A DNA stretch of 22,701 nucleotides. Source: an uncultured Bacilli bacterium. Lineage in GTDB: Bacteria; Bacillota_I; Bacilli_A; RF39; UBA660. Positions within the stretch are counted from its first letter, which is position 1. Each line of letters begins with the position of its first letter. The stretch lies in contig CANRPB010000009.1 in NCBI GenBank assembly GCA_947632415.1, forward strand, positions 1 through 22,701, read 5' to 3'. The position numbers were made by a program, and so were the translations under genes. Below, piece after piece: positions 8,808-15,371 of the stretch. The notes below the pieces were generated by a model. It ran no database searches. It was not told the origin of the DNA and was given only the letters and a program-made list of their open reading frames with translations.

Positions 8808-8924
8808 TTTCTTCACCTCCTAAAAATTGATGATAGTCTTGTTCTTTTAAGTGGACGATGTCTTTTTCTTGTTTAAAGCAAAGGTCTTTGAATGTACAGT
8901 ATTCACATCCTACTAAGCATCTTT
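8800..8924 (-). pseudogene. addB: Out-of-frame C-terminal tail of addB carrying the iron-sulfur cysteines
   Basis: Downstream of the in-frame addB stop, the -1 frame stays open from the AAAA run at 8922-8925 to a TAA at 8800. It encodes KRCLVGCEYCTFKDLCF and about 25 further residues. C-x2-C-x5-C is the spacing of the last three [4Fe-4S] cysteines of AddB. Adding one base at the A-run gives a 778-residue protein that ends with an eight-base overlap on the addA ATG. The same 8-base overlap (ATGACTAA) joins comN and rel in this window. This is therefore displaced coding sequence and not spacer. The cause could be a real mutation, a homopolymer sequencing error or recoding. Confidence 0.8.
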
Positions 8925-11135
8925 TCCATAGCCTATCTGCTTGGGATTGATATTGAATTCGGCATTTAAAATATTGGTACTTGCGTCTTTTATTTTTTGA
9001 TCGACTAGGTTAATTAGATTATCCATTTGTTGGTTGGTTAATACTTTAGTGTAACTGTAAAATTCACCGTCTGTTTTGGTGCGCATTCCTTTTATCATAT
9101 TACTGTTTTCGTAGGCATTATCAAATTGTTTTAGTATTTCTTTATCAGTAGTTGAAAAACCTTTTAGTTTTAGAGCATCGTTTTCTTCATCTCGTTTAGG
9201 AATGATATTTTGAATGTAGAATCCTGCTATCTTGATGTTTTTTAAATTGGAGTTGCTGGCAAGGTACAAATAAGTTGGTAATTGTAGGCTTAGGCCGTAA
9301 TAGGTTCGGTTTAAATCAATGCTGGTGTTTCCTGTTTTGTAGTCTATTAGCGCTACTACAGTTTTGTCTTCTAGGGGTTGATACATTAGTTTATCGATAA
9401 TACCCATGAATGTTACTTTTGCGTTATTTACGTATATTTTTTCTTCGTATTTTGTTTCTTTTAGTTGGCAGTATTTTAGTTGTTCTCTAATTGTTTTAAT
9501 GTCTTCTTGTATTGTTTCTTCTAATAGGTCTATAAAAAACTTTTCTTTGTTGGTTAGTTGAAGGGATGACACTAGTTGATCCCAATATTTTTTATAGTCG
9601 TCATTGTTTTTTAAAGTTTGTTCTAAGGTTGTATGAAAAAGGGTTCCAATTTTAGTTGCGAATGTTTCTTCATAAGGATTTAATTTTAATATGTTGTTGA
9701 TGTAGTATTTAAAAGCGCAGTGGTAGTAATTATCCATGCTTGAGTATGATAATAGTAGTTTGTCGTTTAAGTAGTTATTTAGTGCGTCTTTATTTATTTT
9801 AGTGTATTGGTTATTGTAAGTGAGATATGGTATTTGATAGTTAGCGTAAAGGGTTTCTAGGGTATCATCTTTAATACCGTATTTTATTAGATTGTCTAGT
9901 TTTTTGGTTAGAGTTATTTGGTCATTAATTTCGGAGTAACTTATGTTTGATATTTCATGCTTTTTGATAACGTCGGTGTTTAATTCCTCGATAATACTTG
10001 ATGGATAAAATGAAGCAAATGGTGTTTTTAGTTTATATGTAATGGTGCAGTTTTTAATGTTTTTTATTTGTTTGATTGTTTTTTCTTTTTCGATTATATT
10101 TTTTTCAATGGCTGTTTCTAGATTTAGTTTTTGTTTAGTTAAATCGTCGATATAGTCTTCATCTTTGTATATTTTGGGCATATTTCCTTGATTAAAGTTA
10201 AGGATGAATGTGTATTCGTCAGTTATGTTTTCAAGATTTGTTATTTCAATAGCGTTATTATTTAAAGGGGTTATGGTTTTTGTTTTTAGTTTGTTTATGA
10301 TTAGTTCTTTTATCTCTATGTAGTTTGAACACCATGAATATTCGTTTAATATGTTTATTAGTTGATTATATATTTCTAAATTTTGTTCATTGTTTAAATT
10401 ATAGTTTTGTTGAATATATTTTAAAGTATCATTGATGTCTTCTTGATAGTTTTTAATAAAATCGTTTATGATTTTAGTTCCATAGATTCGTTTTTTTTCT
10501 ATATTAATGGGAATATTATAAAATTTGAAGGTTTTTTTTATTTCGTGATAATATTCTTTGGAAACGTTTACTAATTTTATTTTATTGATGTCAATTCCTT
10601 TATCAATTAAGGCACATATATTGTAGGCAACAAAGTTTACTTCTTCATTTATAGTTGCAAATTCATGAATAACTGGAGTGTAATTTTGATAATTTATTTC
10701 TAGTTTTTTTACTTCGGTTATTTGGTTTATTTCATTTAGAATTTGGTTTTCATATTTAGTTATGTAATCATATAGAATGTATATTTTTTTATTTTTGATA
10801 TAATTTTTGAATAAAGAATCGTATATTAAAAGATTTTGTTTTTGAAGATAATTTTTTATTTCTACTAGTTTATTTAGTTTAGGATTGTGATAGTTTTTGT
10901 TTTCAATATAGTATATATTTTTGATATAGTTTTCGGCTATGTCGTAGTTGATGTTTTCTTGGGTCATTAGTTCAAAGATTGTTTTTTCGTTGTAATCAAA
11001 GGTAAATTTTTTGATTAATTCTTCCATTGACATAATTTTTATATTTAGTAATTGTTGGTTTAATTGTTTAATTAGATCATTTTTTTTATTATTAGGTATT
11101 ATTATTATACTGTTGTTTTCTATTGTTTTAATCAT
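8913..11135 (-). CDS. addB: ATP-dependent nuclease subunit B (AddB), frameshifted near its C-terminus
   Basis: The open frame gives 740 residues, against about 1160 in B. subtilis. The C-terminal third is a RecB-type nuclease: SYSSMDNYYHCAFKYYI with the first iron-sulfur cysteine, then GTLFHTTLE, then GIIDKLMYQ...VALIDYKTGN with the catalytic Asp/Lys, and LQLPTYLYL. The N-terminus (SIIIIPNNKKNDLIKQL) lacks the Walker A loop found in B. subtilis AddB, so this is the shorter helicase-dead type. The frame stops at 8913 before the other three cluster cysteines, which are found in the -1 frame (8800-8924). The start ATG has AAGGTGGT upstream. Because the cluster stabilises the nuclease domain in characterised AddB proteins, the truncated form would probably be impaired. 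It is the first gene of the addB-addA operon. Confidence 0.88.
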   Translation of the reverse strand: MIKTIENNSIIIIPNNKKNDLIKQLNQQLLNIKIMSMEELIKKFTFDYNEKTIFELMTQENINYDIAENYIKNIYYIENKNYHNPKLNKLVEIKNYLQKQNLLIYDSLFKNYIKNKKIYILYDYITKYENQILNEINQITEVKKLEINYQNYTPVIHEFATINEEVNFVAYNICALIDKGIDINKIKLVNVSKEYYHEIKKTFKFYNIPINIEKKRIYGTKIINDFIKNYQEDINDTLKYIQQNYNLNNEQNLEIYNQLINILNEYSWCSNYIEIKELIINKLKTKTITPLNNNAIEITNLENITDEYTFILNFNQGNMPKIYKDEDYIDDLTKQKLNLETAIEKNIIEKEKTIKQIKNIKNCTITYKLKTPFASFYPSSIIEELNTDVIKKHEISNISYSEINDQITLTKKLDNLIKYGIKDDTLETLYANYQIPYLTYNNQYTKINKDALNNYLNDKLLLSYSSMDNYYHCAFKYYINNILKLNPYEETFATKIGTLFHTTLEQTLKNNDDYKKYWDQLVSSLQLTNKEKFFIDLLEETIQEDIKTIREQLKYCQLKETKYEEKIYVNNAKVTFMGIIDKLMYQPLEDKTVVALIDYKTGNTSIDLNRTYYGLSLQLPTYLYLASNSNLKNIKIAGFYIQNIIPKRDEENDALKLKGFSTTDKEILKQFDNAYENSNMIKGMRTKTDGEFYSYTKVLTNQQMDNLINLVDQKIKDASTNILNAEFNINPKQIGYGKDA

Positions 11136-11183
11136 TTTACCACCTTGAGCTTATTTTAACATTTGTTCGCGTTAATAGTCAAT

Positions 11184-11208
11184 AAAAAATAACTTCTATG
11201 AGTTATTT
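11184..11208 (-). terminator. Rho-independent terminator after the DUF421 gene
   Basis: On the minus strand AAATAACT and AGTTATTT pair around CATAGA, followed by a continuing T-run (complement of the A-run 11184-11189). It sits directly after the DUF421 stop and before addB. Confidence 0.7.
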
Positions 11209-11211
11209 ATA

Positions 11212-11841
11212 TTAATTTAGTTCGTCTTTTTTTATTATGTATGTTTTGTTTTTAGTATAGAAAGCATAGAAGACGTTTTCTAGTTCAATTTTGTTTTTTT
11301 TAAGGATATTGTAAATCCAGTCTTTATTTTTGTTCATGTCTTTTAGGACGTTGTAGTCAATTTGTCCATCCATAATGATTGGTAGTGGATATTCTGTTTC
11401 TTTTTCAAATACTGATAGTTTTCCGTTGTTTTCTAAAACGGCATAGTTGACTTCTTCGATACTTTTGATGCTTTGTTCTCGTAGTTGACTTATTAGATCA
11501 TCAAGACTGTATCTTAGTTTTTTCATGGCTTCAAAGTTTAGTTTGCCGTCTTTGATTATAACGATTGGGGTTCCTTCTATCATTTTACGCCATTTGGGAC
11601 TTTTTAGTCCTACGTAACTGAATAATACTTCTATTATAACTAAGCATAGGATTGGTATTACTGATATTAAGATTGATGATTCGTATTGTTCAATTGATAT
11701 GGCGGCTAGTTCAGCTATTAAGATTGATACTATTAGATCGATGATGCTTAGTTTTCCTACTTCTTTTTTTCCCATTATTCGGTATGCTAAAACGATGAAG
11801 AAGTATAGAAGTATTGTTTTAAATATTATTATATAGTACAT
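11212..11841 (-). CDS. DUF421 (YetF/YrbG-type) membrane protein
   Basis: This 209-residue protein has three N-terminal membrane segments (about residues 2-20, 34-50 and 57-80). A cytoplasmic DUF421 region follows, with typical GTPIVIIKDGKLN, LR...SLDDL and YPLPIIMDGQID stretches. In B. subtilis several DUF421 proteins (YrbG, YkjA, YdfS, YetF) are associated with spores, and yrbG lies next to yrzE and tgt, as here. The DUF421 family is linked to spore inner-membrane stability and heat resistance in Bacillus; the exact biochemical function is not known. A GGTGAT ribosome site precedes the ATG. The gene is divergent from the YrzE-like gene across 72 bases and ends in its own terminator. Whether this copy is the YrbG orthologue is inferred from position. 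Confidence 0.85.
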   Translation of the reverse strand: MYYIIIFKTILLYFFIVLAYRIMGKKEVGKLSIIDLIVSILIAELAAISIEQYESSILISVIPILCLVIIEVLFSYVGLKSPKWRKMIEGTPIVIIKDGKLNFEAMKKLRYSLDDLISQLREQSIKSIEEVNYAVLENNGKLSVFEKETEYPLPIIMDGQIDYNVLKDMNKNKDWIYNILKKNKIELENVFYAFYTKNKTYIIKKDELN

Positions 11842-11913
11842 GTTATCACCATTTTTATTATGGCATTTATCATATTTTTTTATTCATTTAATAAAATTTA
11901 TTAGGAGGTTTTT

Positions 11914-12285
11914 ATGGCTTATTTAAAAAAATTAGGGCTTGCTTGTTTGTTTTGTTTTGGGCTTATTTTGGTGCTTACATTTGTTTTAACTTTGTTTAAT
12001 TATATTAATTTTATTAATAATGGTTTGTTTGTGTTTTTTATGATTTTTAATTTGATTTTATCAGTTTTTGTTGGTAGTTTTGTTTTGGGTAAAAGGGCTT
12101 TAAAGAAAGGATGGCTTGAAGGAATTAAGTTTGGGGCTTTGTTTTTGGTTATTGTGGCGCTTATTGATTATTTGGGTTTTGATTATACTTTTAATGTGAA
12201 GTTTATTGTGTTTTCTATTATTATTCTCGTTAGTTCTTTGTTTGGTGGTATGGTGGGAATTAGTTTTAGAAAAGAGGAAAAATAA
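11914..12285 (+). CDS. yrzE: TIGR04086 (YrzE-like) small membrane protein
   Basis: This 123-residue protein has four predicted membrane helices (about residues 10-30, 35-58, 72-88 and 96-115), with a conserved-looking GSFVLGKRALKKGWLEG loop between helices 2 and 3. This is the pattern of the TIGR04086 family, which includes B. subtilis YrzE. The function is unknown. A perfect AGGAGG precedes the ATG. In B. subtilis the order tgt, yajC, yrzE, yrbG is conserved. Here tgt and the DUF421 gene flank it, but yajC is absent and the orientation is reversed relative to both neighbours. The gene is convergent with tgt across a shared terminator. Confidence 0.75.
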   Translation: MAYLKKLGLACLFCFGLILVLTFVLTLFNYINFINNGLFVFFMIFNLILSVFVGSFVLGKRALKKGWLEGIKFGALFLVIVALIDYLGFDYTFNVKFIVFSIIILVSSLFGGMVGISFRKEEK

Positions 12286-12309
12286 TATACGTTAATGTAT
12301 ATTATTTTT
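12278..12309. terminator. Bidirectional terminator between yrzE and tgt
   Basis: AAAAATAATATAC (12278-12290) and GTATATTATTTTT (12297-12309) are perfectly complementary over 13 bp around GTTAAT. The A-run and T-run at its ends let it work on both strands. It overlaps the stop codons of both convergent genes. Confidence 0.85.
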
Positions 12310-13410
12310 GTATTTTTCTATAAATTTTTGTTTATATTCTTGAAAGTTTTTTTGGTTAATGGCGTCTCTTATTTCTTCTGTGAGATGGACTAGAAATCTT
12401 ATGTTGTGAATTGATAAGAGGGTTCCTCCTAAGACTTCATTTGATGTGATTAAATGTCTTATATAACTTTTGGTATAGTGTTTGCACGTGTAGCAATCAC
12501 AGTCGTTTTCAATTGGTGAAAAATCTTCTTTGTATTTGGCGTTTTTTAGGTTGATTTTCCCTTCTTTGGTAAAAGCATTTCCGTGTCTAGCAAGTCTGGT
12601 GGGAAGAACACAATCGAACATGTCTATTCCTCGTTCTACGCCTTCTAGAATATCAATGGGTTCCCCTACTCCCATTAAATATCTTGGTTTATCTTCTGGT
12701 AGATATTTAATGGCATCATCTATCATTTTATACATGGTGGTTTTGCCTTCACCAACGCTTGTCCCTCCTATTGAATAGCCGTCAAAGTCCATTTTAACAG
12801 TTTCAATGGCAGAGTATTTTCTCAGGTCTTCGTATGCCCCTCCTTGAATAATACCAAATAGTGATTGTTTTTCGTTTTGATGGGCATCTTTTCCTCTTTT
12901 AGCCCATCTTAGAGTTCTTTCAGTGCTTGATTTGGCGTATTCGTAATCTGCTGGGTATGGAATACATTCGTCAAAACTCATCGCGATATCACTATCAAGT
13001 TTATTTTGAATTTGAATAGATAATTCCGGGGTTAGAAGGAGTTCTCTTCCGTCAATATGACTTTTGAAGTAAACTCCTTCTTCTTTTATGTCTTTTTTTT
13101 TGTTTTTGGCTAGGGAAAAGACTTGAAATCCACCACTGTCAGTTAAAATGGGACCATCGTAGTTCATAAATTTATGAAGACCTCCGGCTTTTTTTACTAC
13201 ATCTTCTCCTGGTCTTAACCAAAGATGATATGTGTTAGAAAGAATTATTCCTGCATGGGTTGCTTTTACTTGTTCTGGTGTTAATGTTTTTACATTAGCA
13301 AGTGTTCCTACGGGCATGAACATAGGTGTTTCAAAAGTGCCATGATTAGTGTATATTTTACCTAGTCTTGCATTGTTATCTTTTTTTGTTAGTTCGTATT
13401 TTATTTTCAT
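12292..13410 (-). CDS. tgt: tRNA-guanine transglycosylase (queuine/preQ1 tRNA-ribosyltransferase)
   Basis: The 372-residue TIM-barrel enzyme exchanges guanine 34 for preQ1 in tRNAs with GUN anticodons, a step of queuosine synthesis. Diagnostic stretches are LSNTYHL, ILTDSGGFQVFSL (base-binding aspartate), IGGTSVGEG, the nucleophile aspartate region MFDCVLPTRLARHG, and the C-terminal zinc site CDCYTCKHYTKSYIRHL with a later SIHN histidine. The length is close to the ~380 of B. subtilis Tgt. A GAGGT ribosome site precedes the ATG. The gene lies four bases after an amidotransferase gene, so the two are probably co-transcribed. No queA, queC, queD or queE gene is visible in the window, so preQ1 may be salvaged or made elsewhere. 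Confidence 0.97.
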   Translation of the reverse strand: MKIKYELTKKDNNARLGKIYTNHGTFETPMFMPVGTLANVKTLTPEQVKATHAGIILSNTYHLWLRPGEDVVKKAGGLHKFMNYDGPILTDSGGFQVFSLAKNKKKDIKEEGVYFKSHIDGRELLLTPELSIQIQNKLDSDIAMSFDECIPYPADYEYAKSSTERTLRWAKRGKDAHQNEKQSLFGIIQGGAYEDLRKYSAIETVKMDFDGYSIGGTSVGEGKTTMYKMIDDAIKYLPEDKPRYLMGVGEPIDILEGVERGIDMFDCVLPTRLARHGNAFTKEGKINLKNAKYKEDFSPIENDCDCYTCKHYTKSYIRHLITSNEVLGGTLLSIHNIRFLVHLTEEIRDAINQKNFQEYKQKFIEKYKNNIH

Positions 13411-13414
13411 TTTT

Positions 13415-14029
13415 TTACCTCTTTTTTTCTATATTTACAAAGTATGCGAATATTTTTTTGGAGTCTTCATCTTCTAATGATTCAGGGTGCCATTGCACGC
13501 CGATGAAGAATTTTTTGGTTTTGTCTTCTATTATTTCAATGATATTGTCTGTACTTATGCCAGTTATATCTAGGTTGGTGTTTTTTAGGGCATAGTTATG
13601 TCTTGAGTTAACTATTATTTTTTCTTTTTTAATGATTTCATATATTTTGGATTGTTTACTTATTATTACTTCATGGATTTTGTCTTTGTTGGGAATGTTA
13701 TGGTTTTTGATTTTTTTTAAGGTGCCACCAAAGGCTACTCCCATTGTTTGCATGCCTAGGCATATTCCTAATAATGGTACGTCTTCGTTGTATGCATATT
13801 TTACTATTTCTATTTCTTCTTTGGTATAATCATATCCACCTTGTAATATAATACCGTTTAATTTTTTGATTAGTTCTTTTGTTTCAATTGTGTTGCCTAT
13901 GAGATTTATTTGAATCGGTATGCCACCAGATGTTATTATTTTTTTGATTATTTCTTCATAGGAGTATATTATTTTATTTTGGCTTGGTAATGTTTCTTCT
14001 TTGCCAATAATTCCTATTATGGGGTTCAT
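13415..14029 (-). CDS. Class I glutamine amidotransferase-like (peptidase C26, PuuD-like) hydrolase
   Basis: The 204-residue protein has the fold signature of C26 gamma-glutamyl hydrolases. The nucleophile elbow GICLGMQ (C90), an oxyanion-region LQGGYDY, and the His-Glu pair in VQWHPES (H181, E183) complete a catalytic triad. Relatives such as PuuD split gamma-glutamyl-gamma-aminobutyrate. The specific substrate here cannot be read from sequence, and the protein is shorter than the usual ~240-250 residues. GGGAGGT lies upstream of the ATG. It is followed at four bases by tgt and preceded by the alpha-CTD-like gene at 36 bases, suggesting one transcript. No functional link to queuosine synthesis is known to me. 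Confidence 0.8.
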   Translation of the reverse strand: MNPIIGIIGKEETLPSQNKIIYSYEEIIKKIITSGGIPIQINLIGNTIETKELIKKLNGIILQGGYDYTKEEIEIVKYAYNEDVPLLGICLGMQTMGVAFGGTLKKIKNHNIPNKDKIHEVIISKQSKIYEIIKKEKIIVNSRHNYALKNTNLDITGISTDNIIEIIEDKTKKFFIGVQWHPESLEDEDSKKIFAYFVNIEKKR

Positions 14030-14065
14030 TTTATACCTCCCATAATATTTTATTTGTTTTGACTT

Positions 14066-14551
14066 TTATTTATGTTTTATCGTTTGGGTTATATTTAATA
14101 TCATAATTTTTTTTAAGGATTCTAAGATTGTTTTTTTTGATTTGGGCCCTATTTTATTTATGTTATCTAGGGAATCTATTAGTTCTATTAATTCGTATAT
14201 GTAGTTAATATTTTCGTTTTTTAAGCGATTTATTATGTATGAAGATAGTCCTAGTTCTTCGATTGAGTTTTCGTTTTTTATTAAGTTTTCTTTGGACTCT
14301 ATCTTACTAATATATTGCGTTATTGATGTAATTATTTTTTCCTCTTGATTAGGTTTTGGTTTTTTTCCGTGTTTTAAATATTCTTTTAGCGCTACGACTT
14401 CTTGGATATTTAGATTTAAATTGCTGTATTTCCAATTTCTAGTGTTATAGTTTAGGGATATTAGATATGTTTCAATGTCTTCTATTAGGTAATTATAGAT
14501 ACTGGGTTTTTCTTGTTGTAATTTTATGATAATGTTTTTTATATTTTGCAT
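14066..14551 (-). CDS. Orphan protein with RNA polymerase alpha-CTD-like helix-hairpin-helix domain
   Basis: I do not recognise a named family for the whole 161-residue protein. Residues about 95-150 (SIEELGLSSYIINRLKNENI, then a YELIELID helix, then NKIGPKSKKTILESL) follow the pattern of the C-terminal domain of RNA polymerase alpha, which binds UP-element DNA and activators. The N-terminal 90 residues are Lys/Asn/Glu-rich and helical, without a recognised motif; WKYSNLNLNIQEVVALKEYL is its most structured-looking part. There is no membrane segment or signal peptide. An AGGAAG ribosome site precedes the ATG. It is the first gene of a probable three-gene unit with the amidotransferase and tgt. 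It could be a small DNA-binding regulator; that is inference. Confidence 0.55.
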   Translation of the reverse strand: MQNIKNIIIKLQQEKPSIYNYLIEDIETYLISLNYNTRNWKYSNLNLNIQEVVALKEYLKHGKKPKPNQEEKIITSITQYISKIESKENLIKNENSIEELGLSSYIINRLKNENINYIYELIELIDSLDNINKIGPKSKKTILESLKKIMILNITQTIKHK

Positions 14552-14606
14552 TTAGTACTTCCTTTCTGATAATGTATTACTCCTTGAAGGGAAATTTTTG
14601 ATATAC

Positions 14607-14626
14607 AAAAAAAATCAAAATGATTT
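14607..14626 (-). terminator. Rho-independent terminator after yneF
   Basis: On the minus strand AAATCA and TGATTT pair around TTT, followed by a T-run (complement of the A-run starting at 14607). The stem overlaps the yneF stop codon. Confidence 0.5.
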
Positions 14627-14843
14627 AGTCCATGTATTTTGACATTGATTTCATCATTTGATTTACTTGCTTTTGGCTTGGTGTTCGACCCATTTGACTC
14701 ATCATTGCCTTTATCATTTGTTCGTTTATTGGAGGATTTTTTTTCATGTAACTTTTCATGTAGTTTCTAGCGATTAAGAAACCAGCAATTCCTCCAATTA
14801 TTATTCCTATTAATACTTTTAATATATCAAAAAATAGTGCCAT
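14625..14843 (-). CDS. yneF: YneF family (UPF0154) small membrane protein
   Basis: The 72-residue protein has one N-terminal membrane helix with glycine-rich end (IIIGGIAGFLIARNYM), then the highly conserved cytoplasmic stretch KKNPPINEQMIKAMMSQMG. A Met/Lys/Gln-rich tail (PSQKQVNQMMKSM) follows. This matches B. subtilis YneF throughout. No molecular function is established. In B. subtilis it also lies directly downstream of sirA (yneE), the arrangement seen here. The ribosome site GAGAGGA lies upstream of the ATG. A possible promoter in the sirA-yneF gap (14865-14893) suggests it can be transcribed on its own. Confidence 0.92.
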   Translation of the reverse strand: MALFFDILKVLIGIIIGGIAGFLIARNYMKSYMKKNPPINEQMIKAMMSQMGRTPSQKQVNQMMKSMSKYMD

Positions 14844-14864
14844 ATTATCTTCCTCTCCGTTTAT

Positions 14865-14893
14865 ATTTTACTAAATTTTTTGTTTTTGTTCAA
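14865..14893 (-). promoter_or_regulatory. Possible promoter of yneF
   Basis: On the minus strand TTGAAC (14893-14888) is followed after exactly 17 bases by TAAAAT (14870-14865). The start of transcription would fall about 15 bases before the yneF ATG. Confidence 0.42.
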
Positions 14894-14895
14894 TA

Positions 14896-15300
14896 CTAAT
14901 CATTGATTTTTTCTTTAATCCAGTAAAATTCGTTGTCTTTAAAATTACACATGAATATGTAGTTTGAATAGTTGTCTAGTATATATAGTATTGTTTCGTT
15001 AATATTACTTGTTTTATATATAATATGCGATGGTTTTATAATTATGGTATTTTTTTCGTTGTTTTCTATTAATTGGTATTTATTTTTTCCTATTCTAATT
15101 TTTTCTAGTAATTCAAAGTAGTATTTTATTTTTTTTATGTTAATTATATCGCATAATTGATTGTATAGCGCTACTCCGTATGTTAGATCGCTTTTATTTA
15201 GGTTATATAAATTATATAGTAGTTTGTATAGGGAGTATGTTTTGTTTTTATATATTTCGTATAGTTCTTTTTTGATACCAAATAAATGATATGTTTTCAT
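14896..15300 (-). CDS. sirA: SirA-like sporulation inhibitor of DNA replication
   Basis: The 134-residue protein begins TYHLFGIKKELYEIYKNK and ends FMCNFKDNEFYWIKEKIND. These resemble the two ends of B. subtilis SirA (YneE), which start with a YYTYLIKEEFA-type strand and finish near DFNSKRYGWL. It also lies immediately upstream of yneF, as sirA does in B. subtilis. SirA binds domain I of DnaA and blocks new replication rounds when Spo0A is active at sporulation onset. The middle of this protein (YGVALYNQLCDIINI) diverges, so the call rests on the ends, the size and synteny. The start at 15300 is chosen because GGTGAT lies four bases upstream; a start three codons earlier would fall inside that site. 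The ribosome site is buried in a long hairpin (15301-15333). Confidence 0.7.
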   Translation of the reverse strand: MKTYHLFGIKKELYEIYKNKTYSLYKLLYNLYNLNKSDLTYGVALYNQLCDIINIKKIKYYFELLEKIRIGKNKYQLIENNEKNTIIIKPSHIIYKTSNINETILYILDNYSNYIFMCNFKDNEFYWIKEKIND

Positions 15301-15333
15301 AAAAATCACCCATTTATATTATGGATGATTTTT
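15301..15333 (-). promoter_or_regulatory. Hairpin sequestering the sirA ribosome binding site, or terminator of the herA gene
   Basis: On the minus strand AAAAATCATCCAT and ATGGGTGATTTTT pair over 13 bp (one T-G wobble) around a seven-base loop. The second arm contains the sirA Shine-Dalgarno GGTGAT. Five T end the stem and the sirA ATG follows directly. The structure looks like a terminator, but its 3' arm is also the translation start region. Confidence 0.6.
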
Positions 15334-15371
15334 GTATATTATTATGTCGATTTTTTTTGATGGTTGTTATT

